DNA of 64,000 bases from DASSJM01 sp036280655. Lineage in GTDB: Bacteria; Actinomycetota; UBA4738; HRBIN12. The notes beneath the pieces are model-generated. The model saw nothing but the letters and a program-made list of their open reading frames with translations. It had not been told where the DNA came from and ran no database searches. Shown here in pieces: positions 31,319 through 40,889 of the stretch. The position numbers and the translations under genes were made by a program. Every line of letters starts with the position of its first letter. Within the stretch, counting starts at the first letter, position 1. The stretch spans positions 1 to 64,000 of the forward strand of contig DASUQI010000016.1 in assembly GCA_036280655.1 (NCBI GenBank), written 5' to 3'.

Positions 31319-34300
31319 TCAGCTCGTCGCGCTCGCCTCGTACCAGGCCTGCCCCGGCGAACAGAACGCCCGGAAGTCGCACCAACGACACTGCTCGCCC
31401 GGGGTCGGTTCGAACTCGCCGGCCCCGATCCCCCGGAGCCACGCGCCGATGCGCCGCCTTACCGCGTCGACGTCGTCGATCGTGTGCGAGCGCTCCTGTC
31501 CGGACGACAGGTACAGGTACGTGAGTCGGAGGTCCTCCGGCGCCTTGTGCCAGACCTCGATGCACGCGAGCGCGTACAGGTCGAGCTGCACGCGGGCGAG
31601 CGGGTCGTCCTCGGATGGGAGCCGACCGGTCTTATAGTCCACTACCTCCCACGGGCCGTCGGGAGCCCCGTAGATCGCGTCGATCCGGCCCTTGATCGTG
31701 ACGCCCTCGATCGGCAGCAGGAACGGTCGTTCGGCGTAGAGCGGCACCATGTCGCCGAACCGGCTCCGCACGTAGGCCTGGCGGAGGTCCTCGAGCCTGC
31801 CGGGTGTCCCGGCGAGCTCCTCGGCCGTCACGTCCGGCTCGTCCTCGAGCTCGAGGAGCGTCGCCTGGCCCCGCGACTTCATCTCGATCCACCGGTGGAT
31901 CTCGGTCCCGATCCGCGCGCTCGGCCCGGCGAACGTCGGGAGCGGCCGGACGGCGGACCAGTAGTAGAGCTTGGGGCAGCGCGCGTAACCGATCAGACCG
32001 CCGACCGAGACCGACGAGGGGCCTGCCGGCGCTTCGTCCATCGCGGACTCCTGCGCGACGAGGTGGGCGGCCAGCGTACGCCGTGCCGCCGACGCCTCCG
32101 CGAACGCGACCCTCTCGGGCTCCTCGAGCCCGTCGATGCGGGCGTCGGGGACGCGGCCCGCCCCGGCCGCCTCCGCGGCGGCCCGCCGCCACCCCTCCGC
32201 GAACAGCTCGTCCGCGTCGTCGGGCCTCGCCGGGCCCGGCCACGGCCGGACGAACCGCTGCCGGTAGCCCGCGAGCGGGTTGGTCTGGCTCCGCTCCTCA
32301 TCGCGGTCGTCCTCCCCACCGCCCTCGAACGTGACGTGGGCGCCCGCCTGTTCGCCCCATCGCTTGAGCTCGATGAAGAACGGCCCCATGCCCTTGGCCC
32401 GGTGCGCCTCCCCGTACCAGTTGGCCGAGGAGACGAACAGGCGACGCCGAGCGCGCGTGAGCGCGACGTAACAGATCCGCCGCTCCTCGTACTCCTCCTG
32501 GTTGCGGAGCTCGTCGGTGAACGCCTTCATGTTGCCCTGGAACGTGGGGAGCAGGTCCCGGTCGCGCCGGAGCTCGACGTCGAGCGAGCTCCCCTTGCGC
32601 GTCGGGTTCTGCTGGATCCGCACGTCGGGGAACAGGCCCCGGGCGAGGCCCGGCACGTAGACGTTGTCGAACTCGAGCCCCTTGGCCGCGTGGACGGTCA
32701 TCACCTTCACCGAGTCGTCCTCGCTCGGCTGCACGGGCGTCCACTCGCGGTCGTCCTCGATCGCGTCCACGTGGTCGAGGAACGCGCGCAGCGTGAGCTC
32801 GCCCTCGACGGGTTGGAACGCGTGCACCTGCTCGAGGAACGCCGCGAGGTTGCGCCGGCGCGCGGAGGCCATCTCGACGTCGACCGCGGCGTCGAGCTCG
32901 GCGAGCAGGCCGGTCCGGCGGATGATCTCGGCGAGGAACTCCCCGACGGGTCGGCGTGCGGCCGAACGCAGCTCGGCGAGCTCGGCGCGGAATTCATCGA
33001 GCCGCTCGCGCCCGGCGTCCGAGAGCCCCTCCACGTCGTCGAGGTGCTCGAGCGCCTCGGCCATGAGGAACGGGTGGTCCTCGAGCAGGTCCTCGTCCTC
33101 GCGGAGCTCGAGCTCGTCGAGCGCCTGGATGAAGGCCGCGGTGCTCCGGCGCGACCACGCCGCGACCCGTGCGAGGTCTCGCAGCCCGATCCGGAAGCGC
33201 GGGCCCGTCAGGATCCGCGCGAGCGCGACCCCGTCGGCCGGGTCCTCCGCGGCGCGCGCGTACGCGAGCAGCTCGACGACCTCGGGCAGGTGGATCAGCC
33301 CGGTGAGGTTCACGAACTCGGCCGGCACCTTCTTCTCGTTGAACGCGAGCTGCAGCGCCTCGAACAGCCGGTGCGTTCGGCACAGGACCGCGCAGTCCTT
33401 CCACGCGGTCCCGGTCTCGTGCAGGTGGGCGATCGCGTCCGCGATCCCCTCCGCCTCCGAGATCTCGTGCTCGAAGTGCGCGACCCATACCGCACCCTCG
33501 CCGTTCGGCTCCCACGGGCGGAGCACCTTGTCGGGGTCGGGACGCTGCGCGGCGGGAAGCGCCCCGATCACGCGGTCGGCGGCGCCCAGGATCTGCGCCC
33601 CCGATCGGAAGTTCGTGTACAGGGGGAGCCGAGCCGACTCGGAGCCGTCGGCGCGCCGGAACTCGACGGGGAACTCCAGCAGGTTCCGAAGGCTCGCGCC
33701 ACGCCACGCGTAGATGTTCTGGTCGGGATCGCCGACCGCCGTCACCGGGTGGGCCGAACCGAACACGCCGCGCATGAGCGCCGCCTGCGCGTGGTTCGTG
33801 TCCTGGTACTCGTCGAGCAGCACCGCGCCGAACCGCTCCCGGTACGTCGCACCCACCTCCGGACGCTCGGAGACGATGCGCACCGCGTGCGCGATCTGGT
33901 CGCCGAAGTCGATCACGCCGAGCTCGGCCTTCAGGTCCCGGAAGACGCGGACCGCCCTCGCGATCTCGATCCGTTCGAGCCCGGCGCGGAACGGCTCGTC
34001 CGACGGCGCGTTGCGGAGCGCCTCGAGCTTGCCCTGGACGTGCTCGACCACGTCCTCGGGTTCGACGAGGTGGTTCGCGAGCTGCTCGTCGAGGTCCGTG
34101 ATGTAGCCCACGATCGCCGGCTGCCACCGCGTGTGCTGCTCGTCGAACGTCATCCGGTCGAGCACGCGCGCCGCGATCTCCGTCTTCTGCGCCTGGCTGA
34201 GCACGCGGACACCCGGCTCGAGGCCGATCAGCATCCCGTTGCGTTCGAGGACCTGGGCCGCGAACGCGTGGTAGTTCAGGATCTCGGGTTCCTCGCCCTC

Positions 34301-34600
34301 GGGCAGGTCGAGCGTCCGGAGGGCCCGGCGGATGCGGATCATCAGGTTCTCGGTGGCCTTGTTCGTGAACGTCAGGCAGAGCACGTCGCCCGGCATGACG
34401 CCGGGGTGATCCGCCTGCCACGCGCCGGTTGCCACCATCGCGAGGTAGATCACGCGCGCGGCCATCACGGAGGTCTTGCCCGAGCCCGCGCCGGCCACGA
34501 CCACGCACGGCTCGAGCGGCCACGAGATCGCCCGCCACTGCTCGGGGGTCGGGTCGCCGCCGAGGAACTCGACGATCGGTTCGGGGTAGGTCGCGCTCAT
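31319..34600 (-). CDS. adnB: AdnB-like UvrD helicase with RecB-type nuclease
   Basis: A 1093-residue DNA motor-nuclease for double-strand break end resection. The helicase has Walker A GAGSGKTS (Lys42), motif II LLDEYQDTN with catalytic Glu, and MTVHAAKGLEFDNVYV (motif V). The C-terminal nuclease has VVDYKTGR, and four cysteines (RCPKLYYW and CRWCDFRAFC) for an Fe-S cluster as in AddB/AdnB. It starts at ATG 34600, overlapping adnA's stop by 4 nt. The pair matches mycobacterial AdnAB, in which AdnB is the leading motor. Confidence 0.9.
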   Translation of the reverse strand: MSATYPEPIVEFLGGDPTPEQWRAISWPLEPCVVVAGAGSGKTSVMAARVIYLAMVATGAWQADHPGVMPGDVLCLTFTNKATENLMIRIRRALRTLDLPEGEEPEILNYHAFAAQVLERNGMLIGLEPGVRVLSQAQKTEIAARVLDRMTFDEQHTRWQPAIVGYITDLDEQLANHLVEPEDVVEHVQGKLEALRNAPSDEPFRAGLERIEIARAVRVFRDLKAELGVIDFGDQIAHAVRIVSERPEVGATYRERFGAVLLDEYQDTNHAQAALMRGVFGSAHPVTAVGDPDQNIYAWRGASLRNLLEFPVEFRRADGSESARLPLYTNFRSGAQILGAADRVIGALPAAQRPDPDKVLRPWEPNGEGAVWVAHFEHEISEAEGIADAIAHLHETGTAWKDCAVLCRTHRLFEALQLAFNEKKVPAEFVNLTGLIHLPEVVELLAYARAAEDPADGVALARILTGPRFRIGLRDLARVAAWSRRSTAAFIQALDELELREDEDLLEDHPFLMAEALEHLDDVEGLSDAGRERLDEFRAELAELRSAARRPVGEFLAEIIRRTGLLAELDAAVDVEMASARRRNLAAFLEQVHAFQPVEGELTLRAFLDHVDAIEDDREWTPVQPSEDDSVKVMTVHAAKGLEFDNVYVPGLARGLFPDVRIQQNPTRKGSSLDVELRRDRDLLPTFQGNMKAFTDELRNQEEYEERRICYVALTRARRRLFVSSANWYGEAHRAKGMGPFFIELKRWGEQAGAHVTFEGGGEDDRDEERSQTNPLAGYRQRFVRPWPGPARPDDADELFAEGWRRAAAEAAGAGRVPDARIDGLEEPERVAFAEASAARRTLAAHLVAQESAMDEAPAGPSSVSVGGLIGYARCPKLYYWSAVRPLPTFAGPSARIGTEIHRWIEMKSRGQATLLELEDEPDVTAEELAGTPGRLEDLRQAYVRSRFGDMVPLYAERPFLLPIEGVTIKGRIDAIYGAPDGPWEVVDYKTGRLPSEDDPLARVQLDLYALACIEVWHKAPEDLRLTYLYLSSGQERSHTIDDVDAVRRRIGAWLRGIGAGEFEPTPGEQCRWCDFRAFCSPGQAWYEASATS

Positions 34601-37593
34601 GTCACGAGGCGCAGCTGCTGCGGGCCGTCGGTCGTCTCGTCGCCCGGCGTTCGTCGGGCCGGCGCGGCCTCGCCGGGCGCCGTCTGGGCCGGCGTCGCGT
34701 CCGCCGGCATCGCGTCGTTCGACCCGGTCTCGGGGATCGGGAAGACCGCGCCGCCCTGCGGGTAGCGCGTGCACAGCGGCTGGAACCGGCAGAAGAAGCA
34801 GCTCGCCGCGGTGCTCGCGACGTAGCGGCGGTCGCGGTCGAGCGCGTGGATCCGTTCGACGAGCGTCCCGATCCGCTCGCGCATCCGGGTCTTGTACTCC
34901 TCCTCCTCGTCCCTGGAGATCGGCCACTCCTGGACGTCGAGGGTCGAATCCTTCTTCCTGCCGCCGAGGTACGCGAGCTCGACCGCGCCGACCGGCCGGT
35001 GCTGGGCGAGGTCGTCCGTGCCGTCGACGGCGAGGTAGTAGATGCCGAGCTGCAGGCTCTCGGACGCTCGCGGCGCGTTGTCCGATCGGCCCGTCTTGTA
35101 GTCGGTGATGCGCGTCGCGCCGTCCGGGCCGGGGCCGATGCGGTCGATCTTGCCGCGGATCGCCGCGCCCTCGAAGTCGAACTCGAAGCTCTGCTCCGTC
35201 GCGGTGGCGGCCGGAGCCGCGTACCGCGCGAACCAGTTGGGGATCAGCACGCGCTTCGCGTTTGCGCGCTCCGCCTCGGAGATCGCGAACGACGGGAACC
35301 GGGACGGCTCCCATCGCTCGTCGAGCGCCCGCTCGAGCGCCTCCCGGGTGCGCTCGACCTCGCCGCGCTCGCAGTCCTCGATGAGCCGGTGCACGAGGTG
35401 ACCGACCCAGGCCTGGTAGCCGCCGCCGGGGTCGAGGCCGAGCTCGCTGCTCAGCACGTACTGGAGCTCGCAGTTCTCGAGCGTGCCAAGCCGGGAGAAC
35501 GACAGGTACAGCGTGTCTCTCGGTTCGGCCTCGACGTCGGTCCAGTCGCGCTGGAACCACCACCGCGCGGGGTCGTCGCCGAGCGCGAGGAGGCCGTCGA
35601 GCGACGACAGCCGGTCCGGGCCCGGTGCCTTCGGGTCGGCGAGCACCCGGCGCCAGGCCGACGCGGCCTCGGCCACCGACACCGGCTCGACGAACGGCGT
35701 GCTCGGCGCGTCCGTCCACTCCACGGCGAGCTCCTCGACGAACCGCGATCGCAGCGTCACGCCCGACTGGTCGCCGTGCGGGTCGGTCGCGGTGAACAAC
35801 ACGCGCCGGCGCGCCCGGCTGCACACCATCGCGAACAACCGCCGCTCGTCCGCGAGCCGGAGGCGGTTGATCTCGGAACGCCGGGACGTCCCGTCGAGCG
35901 CGCCGAGGTCGAACATCGGCTCGGGGCGCGAGAGGCTCGGGAAGTCGCCCTCGAGCGCGTCCACGACGACGACCGTGTCGAACCCGCGGCCGGTGGCCGC
36001 GTGGGCGGTGAGGACGTGGATGGCGTCCTCGGCCGCCTCGACGCCGGCGGCGAGCTCGTCCGCGTCCTCCGACCCGAGGCGGAGCAGGAACGCCTCGACG
36101 GATGGGTCGGGCGACGAGCCGGCCTCCGACACGGCGCGGGACAGCTGGAGCACGGCATCGAGGTCCAACCGGGCGTGGTGGTCGATCTCGGCCCGACGGA
36201 CGAGCTCGCGCGCGTACGGCAGCCCGCGCCACAGCGCCTCGAACGCGCGGAGCACGGAGCCGTCGTGAGATTCGGCCTCGGCGAGCACGGCGCCGAGCTC
36301 CGTGATCCCGGCCGCCTCCTCGGGCGCGCCGAGGTCGGGGCGACCCAGCGACTCGCGGGCGGGAAGGCCGTGCGCGCGGACGAGACGCAGCAGCGTCCTG
36401 GCCGACGCGGGCGAGAGCCCGCCGAGCTCGGATGTGAGGACGGGTTCGGCGAGCGCATCGCGCTCCTGGGCTCCGGCGACCGCCCACCTGAGCGCGAGCA
36501 GGAACGGTCGCGTCGCGGCGGCGAGCCGGTACGTCCCGCGCTCGGAGATCGCGCGCGGGATGTGGGCGTCGTCGAGCGCGCGCAGCATCCCGGCCTCGTG
36601 GGTGCCGTGCCGCCGCGCGACGATCGCGATGTCGCGCCAGGGAACACGCTCCTCGACGTGGATCCGCCGGACCTCGCGCGCGACCGCGGCGTGCTGCTCG
36701 GACACGTGGGCCGCCCGCCAGGCCTCGATCGTCGCCGGCCTCGGCCGATGCGGGGTGTCGAGCTCGACCTCGGCGGCCCCCGCGTGGCCCTCGACGAACC
36801 GCCGGAGCGGCACGTCCGTCGTCCCCTGGAACGAGAACAGGTGGGCACCGAGGTCGCCGGCGACGACGAGGCTCCCGGGTCGGAGCTCGGCCAGCAGGCG
36901 CTCGGCGCCGAACGTCGTGTCCTGGTAGTCGTCGACGATCACGTGGTCGAACGGCCGGTCGCCCTCGCCCACCGCGGCGGCCGCCTGCTCGACGAGGCCG
37001 GCGAAGTCGACCTCCTTCGACGCGTCGAGCACCGCGAGGTAGTGGCGCAGGAACGCGGCGAGCTCCGACCAGCCGGCGAGCCCCCGCTCTTTCGCACGCC
37101 GATCGATCTCGTCGGGCGGCAGCAGGGCCTCCTGCGCTCGGATCACGAACTGCCGGACCTCATCGGCGAACCCACGCAGCGAGAGCAGCCCGGCGTACAC
37201 CGGCCACCGATCGGCATCTTCGTGTTCGAGGAGCTCGCGGACGCGGTCCCGCTGCTCGGACGCGGAGAGCACCCGCGGCGGCGCCTCGTACCCAAGCTGC
37301 TCGTAGCGCTCGCCGACGATGTGGAACGCGAGCCCCTGGATCGTGACGACCGTGAGCCGGGGGAGCGCGATCCCGAGCCGGTCGAGCAGCGCGGCGCGGG
37401 CGCGGTCGCGGGCCCGGCCGGACCCCACGACGAGCGCGACGCGCTCGGGGTCGGCGCCGGTCTCGATCAGCCTGGCGAACCGCTCGCGGAGCACGGCGGT
37501 CTTGCCGGTCCCGAACCCGCCGGTGACGAGAAGCTGACCGGTGATGTGCTCGAGGACCGACCGCTGCCGCGGGTCGGGGTCGAAGGGGGCCAT
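34597..37593 (-). CDS. adnA: AdnA-like UvrD helicase with RecB-type nuclease
   Basis: A 998-residue partner of AdnB. Walker A is GGFGTGKTAV (Lys31). Motif II reads IVDDYQDTT, with Asp where the catalytic Glu normally sits, so this motor may be weak; in mycobacterial AdnAB the AdnA motor is known to be subordinate. The C-terminal nuclease DYKTGRSD is intact, and cysteines in ENCELQYVL and SCFFCRFQPLC fit an Fe-S cluster. ATG 37593 is preferred over GTG 37623 because TAGCAT lies 7 nt upstream. The stop is coupled to adnB through ATGA. Confidence 0.9.
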   Translation of the reverse strand: MAPFDPDPRQRSVLEHITGQLLVTGGFGTGKTAVLRERFARLIETGADPERVALVVGSGRARDRARAALLDRLGIALPRLTVVTIQGLAFHIVGERYEQLGYEAPPRVLSASEQRDRVRELLEHEDADRWPVYAGLLSLRGFADEVRQFVIRAQEALLPPDEIDRRAKERGLAGWSELAAFLRHYLAVLDASKEVDFAGLVEQAAAAVGEGDRPFDHVIVDDYQDTTFGAERLLAELRPGSLVVAGDLGAHLFSFQGTTDVPLRRFVEGHAGAAEVELDTPHRPRPATIEAWRAAHVSEQHAAVAREVRRIHVEERVPWRDIAIVARRHGTHEAGMLRALDDAHIPRAISERGTYRLAAATRPFLLALRWAVAGAQERDALAEPVLTSELGGLSPASARTLLRLVRAHGLPARESLGRPDLGAPEEAAGITELGAVLAEAESHDGSVLRAFEALWRGLPYARELVRRAEIDHHARLDLDAVLQLSRAVSEAGSSPDPSVEAFLLRLGSEDADELAAGVEAAEDAIHVLTAHAATGRGFDTVVVVDALEGDFPSLSRPEPMFDLGALDGTSRRSEINRLRLADERRLFAMVCSRARRRVLFTATDPHGDQSGVTLRSRFVEELAVEWTDAPSTPFVEPVSVAEAASAWRRVLADPKAPGPDRLSSLDGLLALGDDPARWWFQRDWTDVEAEPRDTLYLSFSRLGTLENCELQYVLSSELGLDPGGGYQAWVGHLVHRLIEDCERGEVERTREALERALDERWEPSRFPSFAISEAERANAKRVLIPNWFARYAAPAATATEQSFEFDFEGAAIRGKIDRIGPGPDGATRITDYKTGRSDNAPRASESLQLGIYYLAVDGTDDLAQHRPVGAVELAYLGGRKKDSTLDVQEWPISRDEEEEYKTRMRERIGTLVERIHALDRDRRYVASTAASCFFCRFQPLCTRYPQGGAVFPIPETGSNDAMPADATPAQTAPGEAAPARRTPGDETTDGPQQLRLVT

Positions 37594-37600
37594 CGACGCG

Positions 37601-37606
37601 ATGCTA
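37601..37606 (-). promoter_or_regulatory. TAGCAT -10 box, leaderless start of adnA
   Basis: On the minus strand TAGCAT is followed by 7 nt and then ATG 37593. Confidence 0.5.
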
Positions 37607-37638
37607 CCCGCGTCCGACGACACGACCGGACGCGTCGC

Positions 37639-38736
37639 TCAGCGTGCTCGAGCGGCCCAGCGGTAGACGCCGCCGCCGGTGATCGCGCCGACGAGCTGAC
37701 CGTCGCGAAGGACGAGCGCCGCGCGTTCGGAGCCGAGGCGGGCCGAGACCTGATCGAGCGGCTCGTCGGGTCCGGCCACCAGTACATGCTCGAGCGGGAT
37801 CACCGCGTCGCGCGCCGGCCGGAGCGGGTCGCGGGCCCCGAGCTCGCGCGCGGAGTTGAACGAGATCATGCCGATCACCCGGCCGTCGTCGATCACGGGG
37901 AACGCCTCGCCCTCGTGGCCACGGAGGAATCGGTCGAGCGTCTGCGAGAGCGTCATGTCTGCCGGGACCGCCGGGGGCGGTGGGTCCATCGCGTCCGCGA
38001 CCGTCGCCGAGGCGAGCCGCGCGTCGAGGCCGATCCGCTGCTCGGACGCTCGGGCGCCCTGCAGGATGAACACGCCGATGATCCCGAGCCACACCGCGGT
38101 GAAGAGCTGGTCCCGGGTTACCACGACGACCGCGCCGGCAAGCACGAGGACGGCGACGACGATCCCGGCGCGAGCCGCCACCTTCGTCGCCCTCGCCCGG
38201 TTCCGCGAGAAGCGCCAGATCGCCGCCTCGAGCATCCGGCCGCCGTCGAGCGGCAGCCCCGGCAGCGCGTTGAACACCGCCATGAACAGGTTCACGACGG
38301 CGACGTACTCGAACAGCCCGGGCAGCGGGCCGGACGAGGTCTCGGTCCACTGGAAGAGCACGTAGAACACGCCCGCCAGGGCGAGGCTCGTCCCCGGTCC
38401 GAGGGCCGCGATCGCGAACGCGGGTCCCGGACCCTTCTCGTCCGCTCGGGCCGCGGTGAACCCACCGAAGAACACGAGCGTGATGCCGTGCACCTCGATC
38501 CCCGCGAGCCGCGCCGAGATGGCGTGGGCGCTTTCGTGGAGGAACACGGAGCCGAAGAAGATGAGTGCCCCGAAGACCGCGAAGGCAAATGCCGTTCCCG
38601 ACGCGAGGTCGGGGAAGCCCTGGTCGAACCTGGCCCAGAACGTGGCGACGAGCAGGACCGCGATCCAGATCCACGACGAGTCCACGTTCACGGGGACGCC
38701 CCGGATCGTCGCGATGCGGAACCCGCGACCGAACAT
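37639..38736 (-). CDS. M50 site-2 protease with CBS domains
   Basis: A 365-residue intramembrane metalloprotease. The zinc motif HESAH (His67, Glu68, His71) lies in the transmembrane core, and LPLDGGRML supplies the third ligand Asp. About five hydrophobic segments are followed by two CBS domains (~235-365), which may sense nucleotides. Relatives (Rip, SpoIVFB, RseP) release sigma factors or transcription regulators from membranes. ATG 38736 has TACCCT 6 nt upstream. It is a separate transcript from adnAB, which it overlaps in neither direction. Confidence 0.9.
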   Translation of the reverse strand: MFGRGFRIATIRGVPVNVDSSWIWIAVLLVATFWARFDQGFPDLASGTAFAFAVFGALIFFGSVFLHESAHAISARLAGIEVHGITLVFFGGFTAARADEKGPGPAFAIAALGPGTSLALAGVFYVLFQWTETSSGPLPGLFEYVAVVNLFMAVFNALPGLPLDGGRMLEAAIWRFSRNRARATKVAARAGIVVAVLVLAGAVVVVTRDQLFTAVWLGIIGVFILQGARASEQRIGLDARLASATVADAMDPPPPAVPADMTLSQTLDRFLRGHEGEAFPVIDDGRVIGMISFNSARELGARDPLRPARDAVIPLEHVLVAGPDEPLDQVSARLGSERAALVLRDGQLVGAITGGGVYRWAARAR

Positions 38737-38742
38737 GTCCCG

Positions 38743-38748
38743 AGGGTA
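38743..38748 (-). promoter_or_regulatory. TACCCT -10 box, leaderless start of M50 protease gene
   Basis: TACCCT on the minus strand is followed by 6 nt and ATG 38736. Confidence 0.5.
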
Positions 38749-38793
38749 CCCCCAACCACGACCAACCTCCGCGGGTCTGGGACAGTGGCCGAG

Positions 38794-40314
38794 ATGGGCG
38801 AGCGTGCTCAGGCGCGAGAGGAGTTGCACGCGGAACGGCGTTCACGCCGGCTGCGCGCGTTCCGTCGCGCGGCGGCGGCCTCGCTGGTCGGACTGCTCGG
38901 AGCGTGGCTCGGCATGGCGCTGCTCGCCCGCGTTACGGTTCCCATGGGCCCGTTCCGCGTTGAGCTGGAGACCGGGTTCGGCCGCGGCGAGACGGTCCTC
39001 GCGCTCCCGCCGTTCGGATCGCTGACGGCCGACACCCATCTCGCGCCGGTCCACCTGAGCGCCACCCTGAAGGACGTCGGAGTCCGGCGACTGACGGACG
39101 TCGTGAACCATCAGGGTCTCGATGGCCTCGTCGCCGAGGTCGAACGAGATGCCGGCCGGCAGGTCCGCTCGCTGGCCCTTCGGGCGCTCGCCGTGGCGAG
39201 TCTCGGGGGCGCGGCACTCGGGGTGCTCGTCTTCCGGCGTCGTTGGTCGCTCGTGGCCGCGAGCACCCTCGTCGCGCTGTTCGCCGTGGGCTCGAGCGTT
39301 GGGCTGGCGCGGTTCACCCTGAGGCCGGCTGCATTCACCGAGCCGCAGTACTCGGGATCGCTCTCACTCGCTCCGAAGCTGATCGGTCCGGTTCGAGAGG
39401 CGACCGATCGGATCGGCGATCTTCGGGCCGGGCTCCGGCAGATAGTCGACGGCACCGTGCGCGCCTACACGTCGCTCCAGTCCGTTCCCCTTGCGGAGGA
39501 CGCGATCCGGGTTCTGCACATCTCCGACATCCACGCCTCGGTCCTGGGGATGAACTTCGCGCAGGAGGTCGCGCGCGGTTTCGACGTGGACGTCGTCATC
39601 GACACGGGCGACATCACGTCGTTCGCCACCCCGGTCGAAGGGTTGATCGCCTCGGAGATCCCTGATTTCGGGCGGCCCTACGTGTTCGTCCGCGGGAGTC
39701 ACGACTCCCTCGCCCTCCAGGGAGTCATCGCGATGCAGTCGAACGCCGTCGTCCTCGACGGCCGCGCCGGAACCATCGAGGGCCTCACGCTGTACGGCCT
39801 TGGCCACCCGGCGTTCACGCCGGCCCGAGGCGCGCCGGTCGACGATGAGGCGTTCGCCGAGGCGGCCCGTTCGTCCGGCGCCGAGATCGGACGTGCGCTC
39901 GACGGGGCGGACGAGCCGTTCGACGTGGTCGTCGTCCACGACGACCGGATGGCGGAAGCCGTGGCCGGCAGGGTCCCGCTGGTGATCTCGGGGCACTTCC
40001 ATGAGACGTCGGCGACCGTGCGGAACGGAACCCTCTTCCTCAGGATCGGCACCACCGGTGGCTCGGGCGCCGGGATCTTCCGTGACCTGGCCGTCCCATT
40101 CACTGCCGAGGTCCTCTACTTCTCCCGAGACCCGCAGCCCGAGCTGCTCGCCTACGACGTCATCGAACAGCTTCCGGAATCCGGCAGTCTTACCGTTCAG
40201 AGGGTCAACGTGATCGAGGACTTCGGCGAACTCATCCCCACGCCGGCTCCGAGCCCCGTGCCTTCGCCGACCCCGACGGGAGCGACGGGGGGGTCCCTGT
40301 CGCCGTCCCCGTGA
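38794..40314 (+). CDS. Polytopic membrane metallophosphoesterase
   Basis: About 506 residues. Three hydrophobic segments (~30-55, ~128-148, ~152-175) are followed by a calcineurin-like phosphoesterase domain (~245-440): HISDIHAS, DTGDITSF, VRGSHDS, VVVVHDDRM and ISGHFHETS. The usual GNHD block reads GSHD, and the first loops have HIS rather than the common metal-binding DxH context, so the metal site should be checked. The tail is Pro/Ser/Thr-rich. ATG 38794 is used; GACAGT 7 nt upstream is near the leaderless consensus. The very long open frame continuing upstream to 34429 is antisense to adnAB and not coding. Confidence 0.8.
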   Translation: MGERAQAREELHAERRSRRLRAFRRAAAASLVGLLGAWLGMALLARVTVPMGPFRVELETGFGRGETVLALPPFGSLTADTHLAPVHLSATLKDVGVRRLTDVVNHQGLDGLVAEVERDAGRQVRSLALRALAVASLGGAALGVLVFRRRWSLVAASTLVALFAVGSSVGLARFTLRPAAFTEPQYSGSLSLAPKLIGPVREATDRIGDLRAGLRQIVDGTVRAYTSLQSVPLAEDAIRVLHISDIHASVLGMNFAQEVARGFDVDVVIDTGDITSFATPVEGLIASEIPDFGRPYVFVRGSHDSLALQGVIAMQSNAVVLDGRAGTIEGLTLYGLGHPAFTPARGAPVDDEAFAEAARSSGAEIGRALDGADEPFDVVVVHDDRMAEAVAGRVPLVISGHFHETSATVRNGTLFLRIGTTGGSGAGIFRDLAVPFTAEVLYFSRDPQPELLAYDVIEQLPESGSLTVQRVNVIEDFGELIPTPAPSPVPSPTPTGATGGSLSPSP

Positions 40315-40352
40315 GCGACGATCCCTGAACGGATCGGGGCCGAAGAGCGTTC

Positions 40353-40889
40353 ATGGACAGGATGCACGAGCCCGCGAGCGCGGTGTCGGACGAGCCCGCT
40401 GCGGACGCGCCGGAGGTGCCGAGCTTCGAGGCGTTCTTCGAGGCCGAGCACGGCCGGCTGCTCCGAGCTCTGTACCTCGTGACCGGCAACGCGGAGGAGG
40501 CCGAGGAGCTGATGCAGGACGCGTTCGTCGCCGTCTGGGAGCGGTGGGACCGGGTCCGAACGATGGACGAGCCCACCGGCTACCTCTTCCGGACCGCGAT
40601 GAACCGGTACCGGAGCCGGCTCCGGCGGACGGCGCGGGCCACCCGCCGCGCCGTCGGCGCGGCCGAAGGCGGGGACGCGTTCGCCGCGGCGGAGGAGCGC
40701 GACGCGGTGGCCCGAGCGCTCGCCCGGCTCCCCGAACGCCAGCGCGCCGCCATCGTCCTCACCGAGCTGCTCGGCTACGACTCGTCGGAGGCCGGGCGGA
40801 TCCTCGGCGTAAAGGACGTGACCGTTCGTTCGCTCGCGTCGCAGGCGAGGGCCTCCCTGCGGAGGGCATTGGGGGACCGCGATGAGTGA
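40353..40889 (+). CDS. ECF-type RNA polymerase sigma factor
   Basis: A 178-residue group 4 sigma factor. Region 2 is AFFEAEHGRLLRALYLVTGN with AEELMQDAFVAVWERWDRV, and region 4 carries RLPERQRAAIVLTELLGYDSS with a helix-turn-helix. It lacks a region 1 or 3. Its stop codon overlaps the start of the next gene by 8 nt (ATG at 40882), so the two are translated together; that downstream membrane protein is a likely anti-sigma factor. Promoter target unknown. Confidence 0.9.
   Translation: MDRMHEPASAVSDEPAADAPEVPSFEAFFEAEHGRLLRALYLVTGNAEEAEELMQDAFVAVWERWDRVRTMDEPTGYLFRTAMNRYRSRLRRTARATRRAVGAAEGGDAFAAAEERDAVARALARLPERQRAAIVLTELLGYDSSEAGRILGVKDVTVRSLASQARASLRRALGDRDE

Noticed and set aside
34429..38793. 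Open frame of over 1400 codons upstream of the membrane phosphoesterase on the plus strand
   Set aside because: It is antisense to adnA and the M50 protease, and its sequence is low complexity. Only the final 506 codons code for a recognisable protein.
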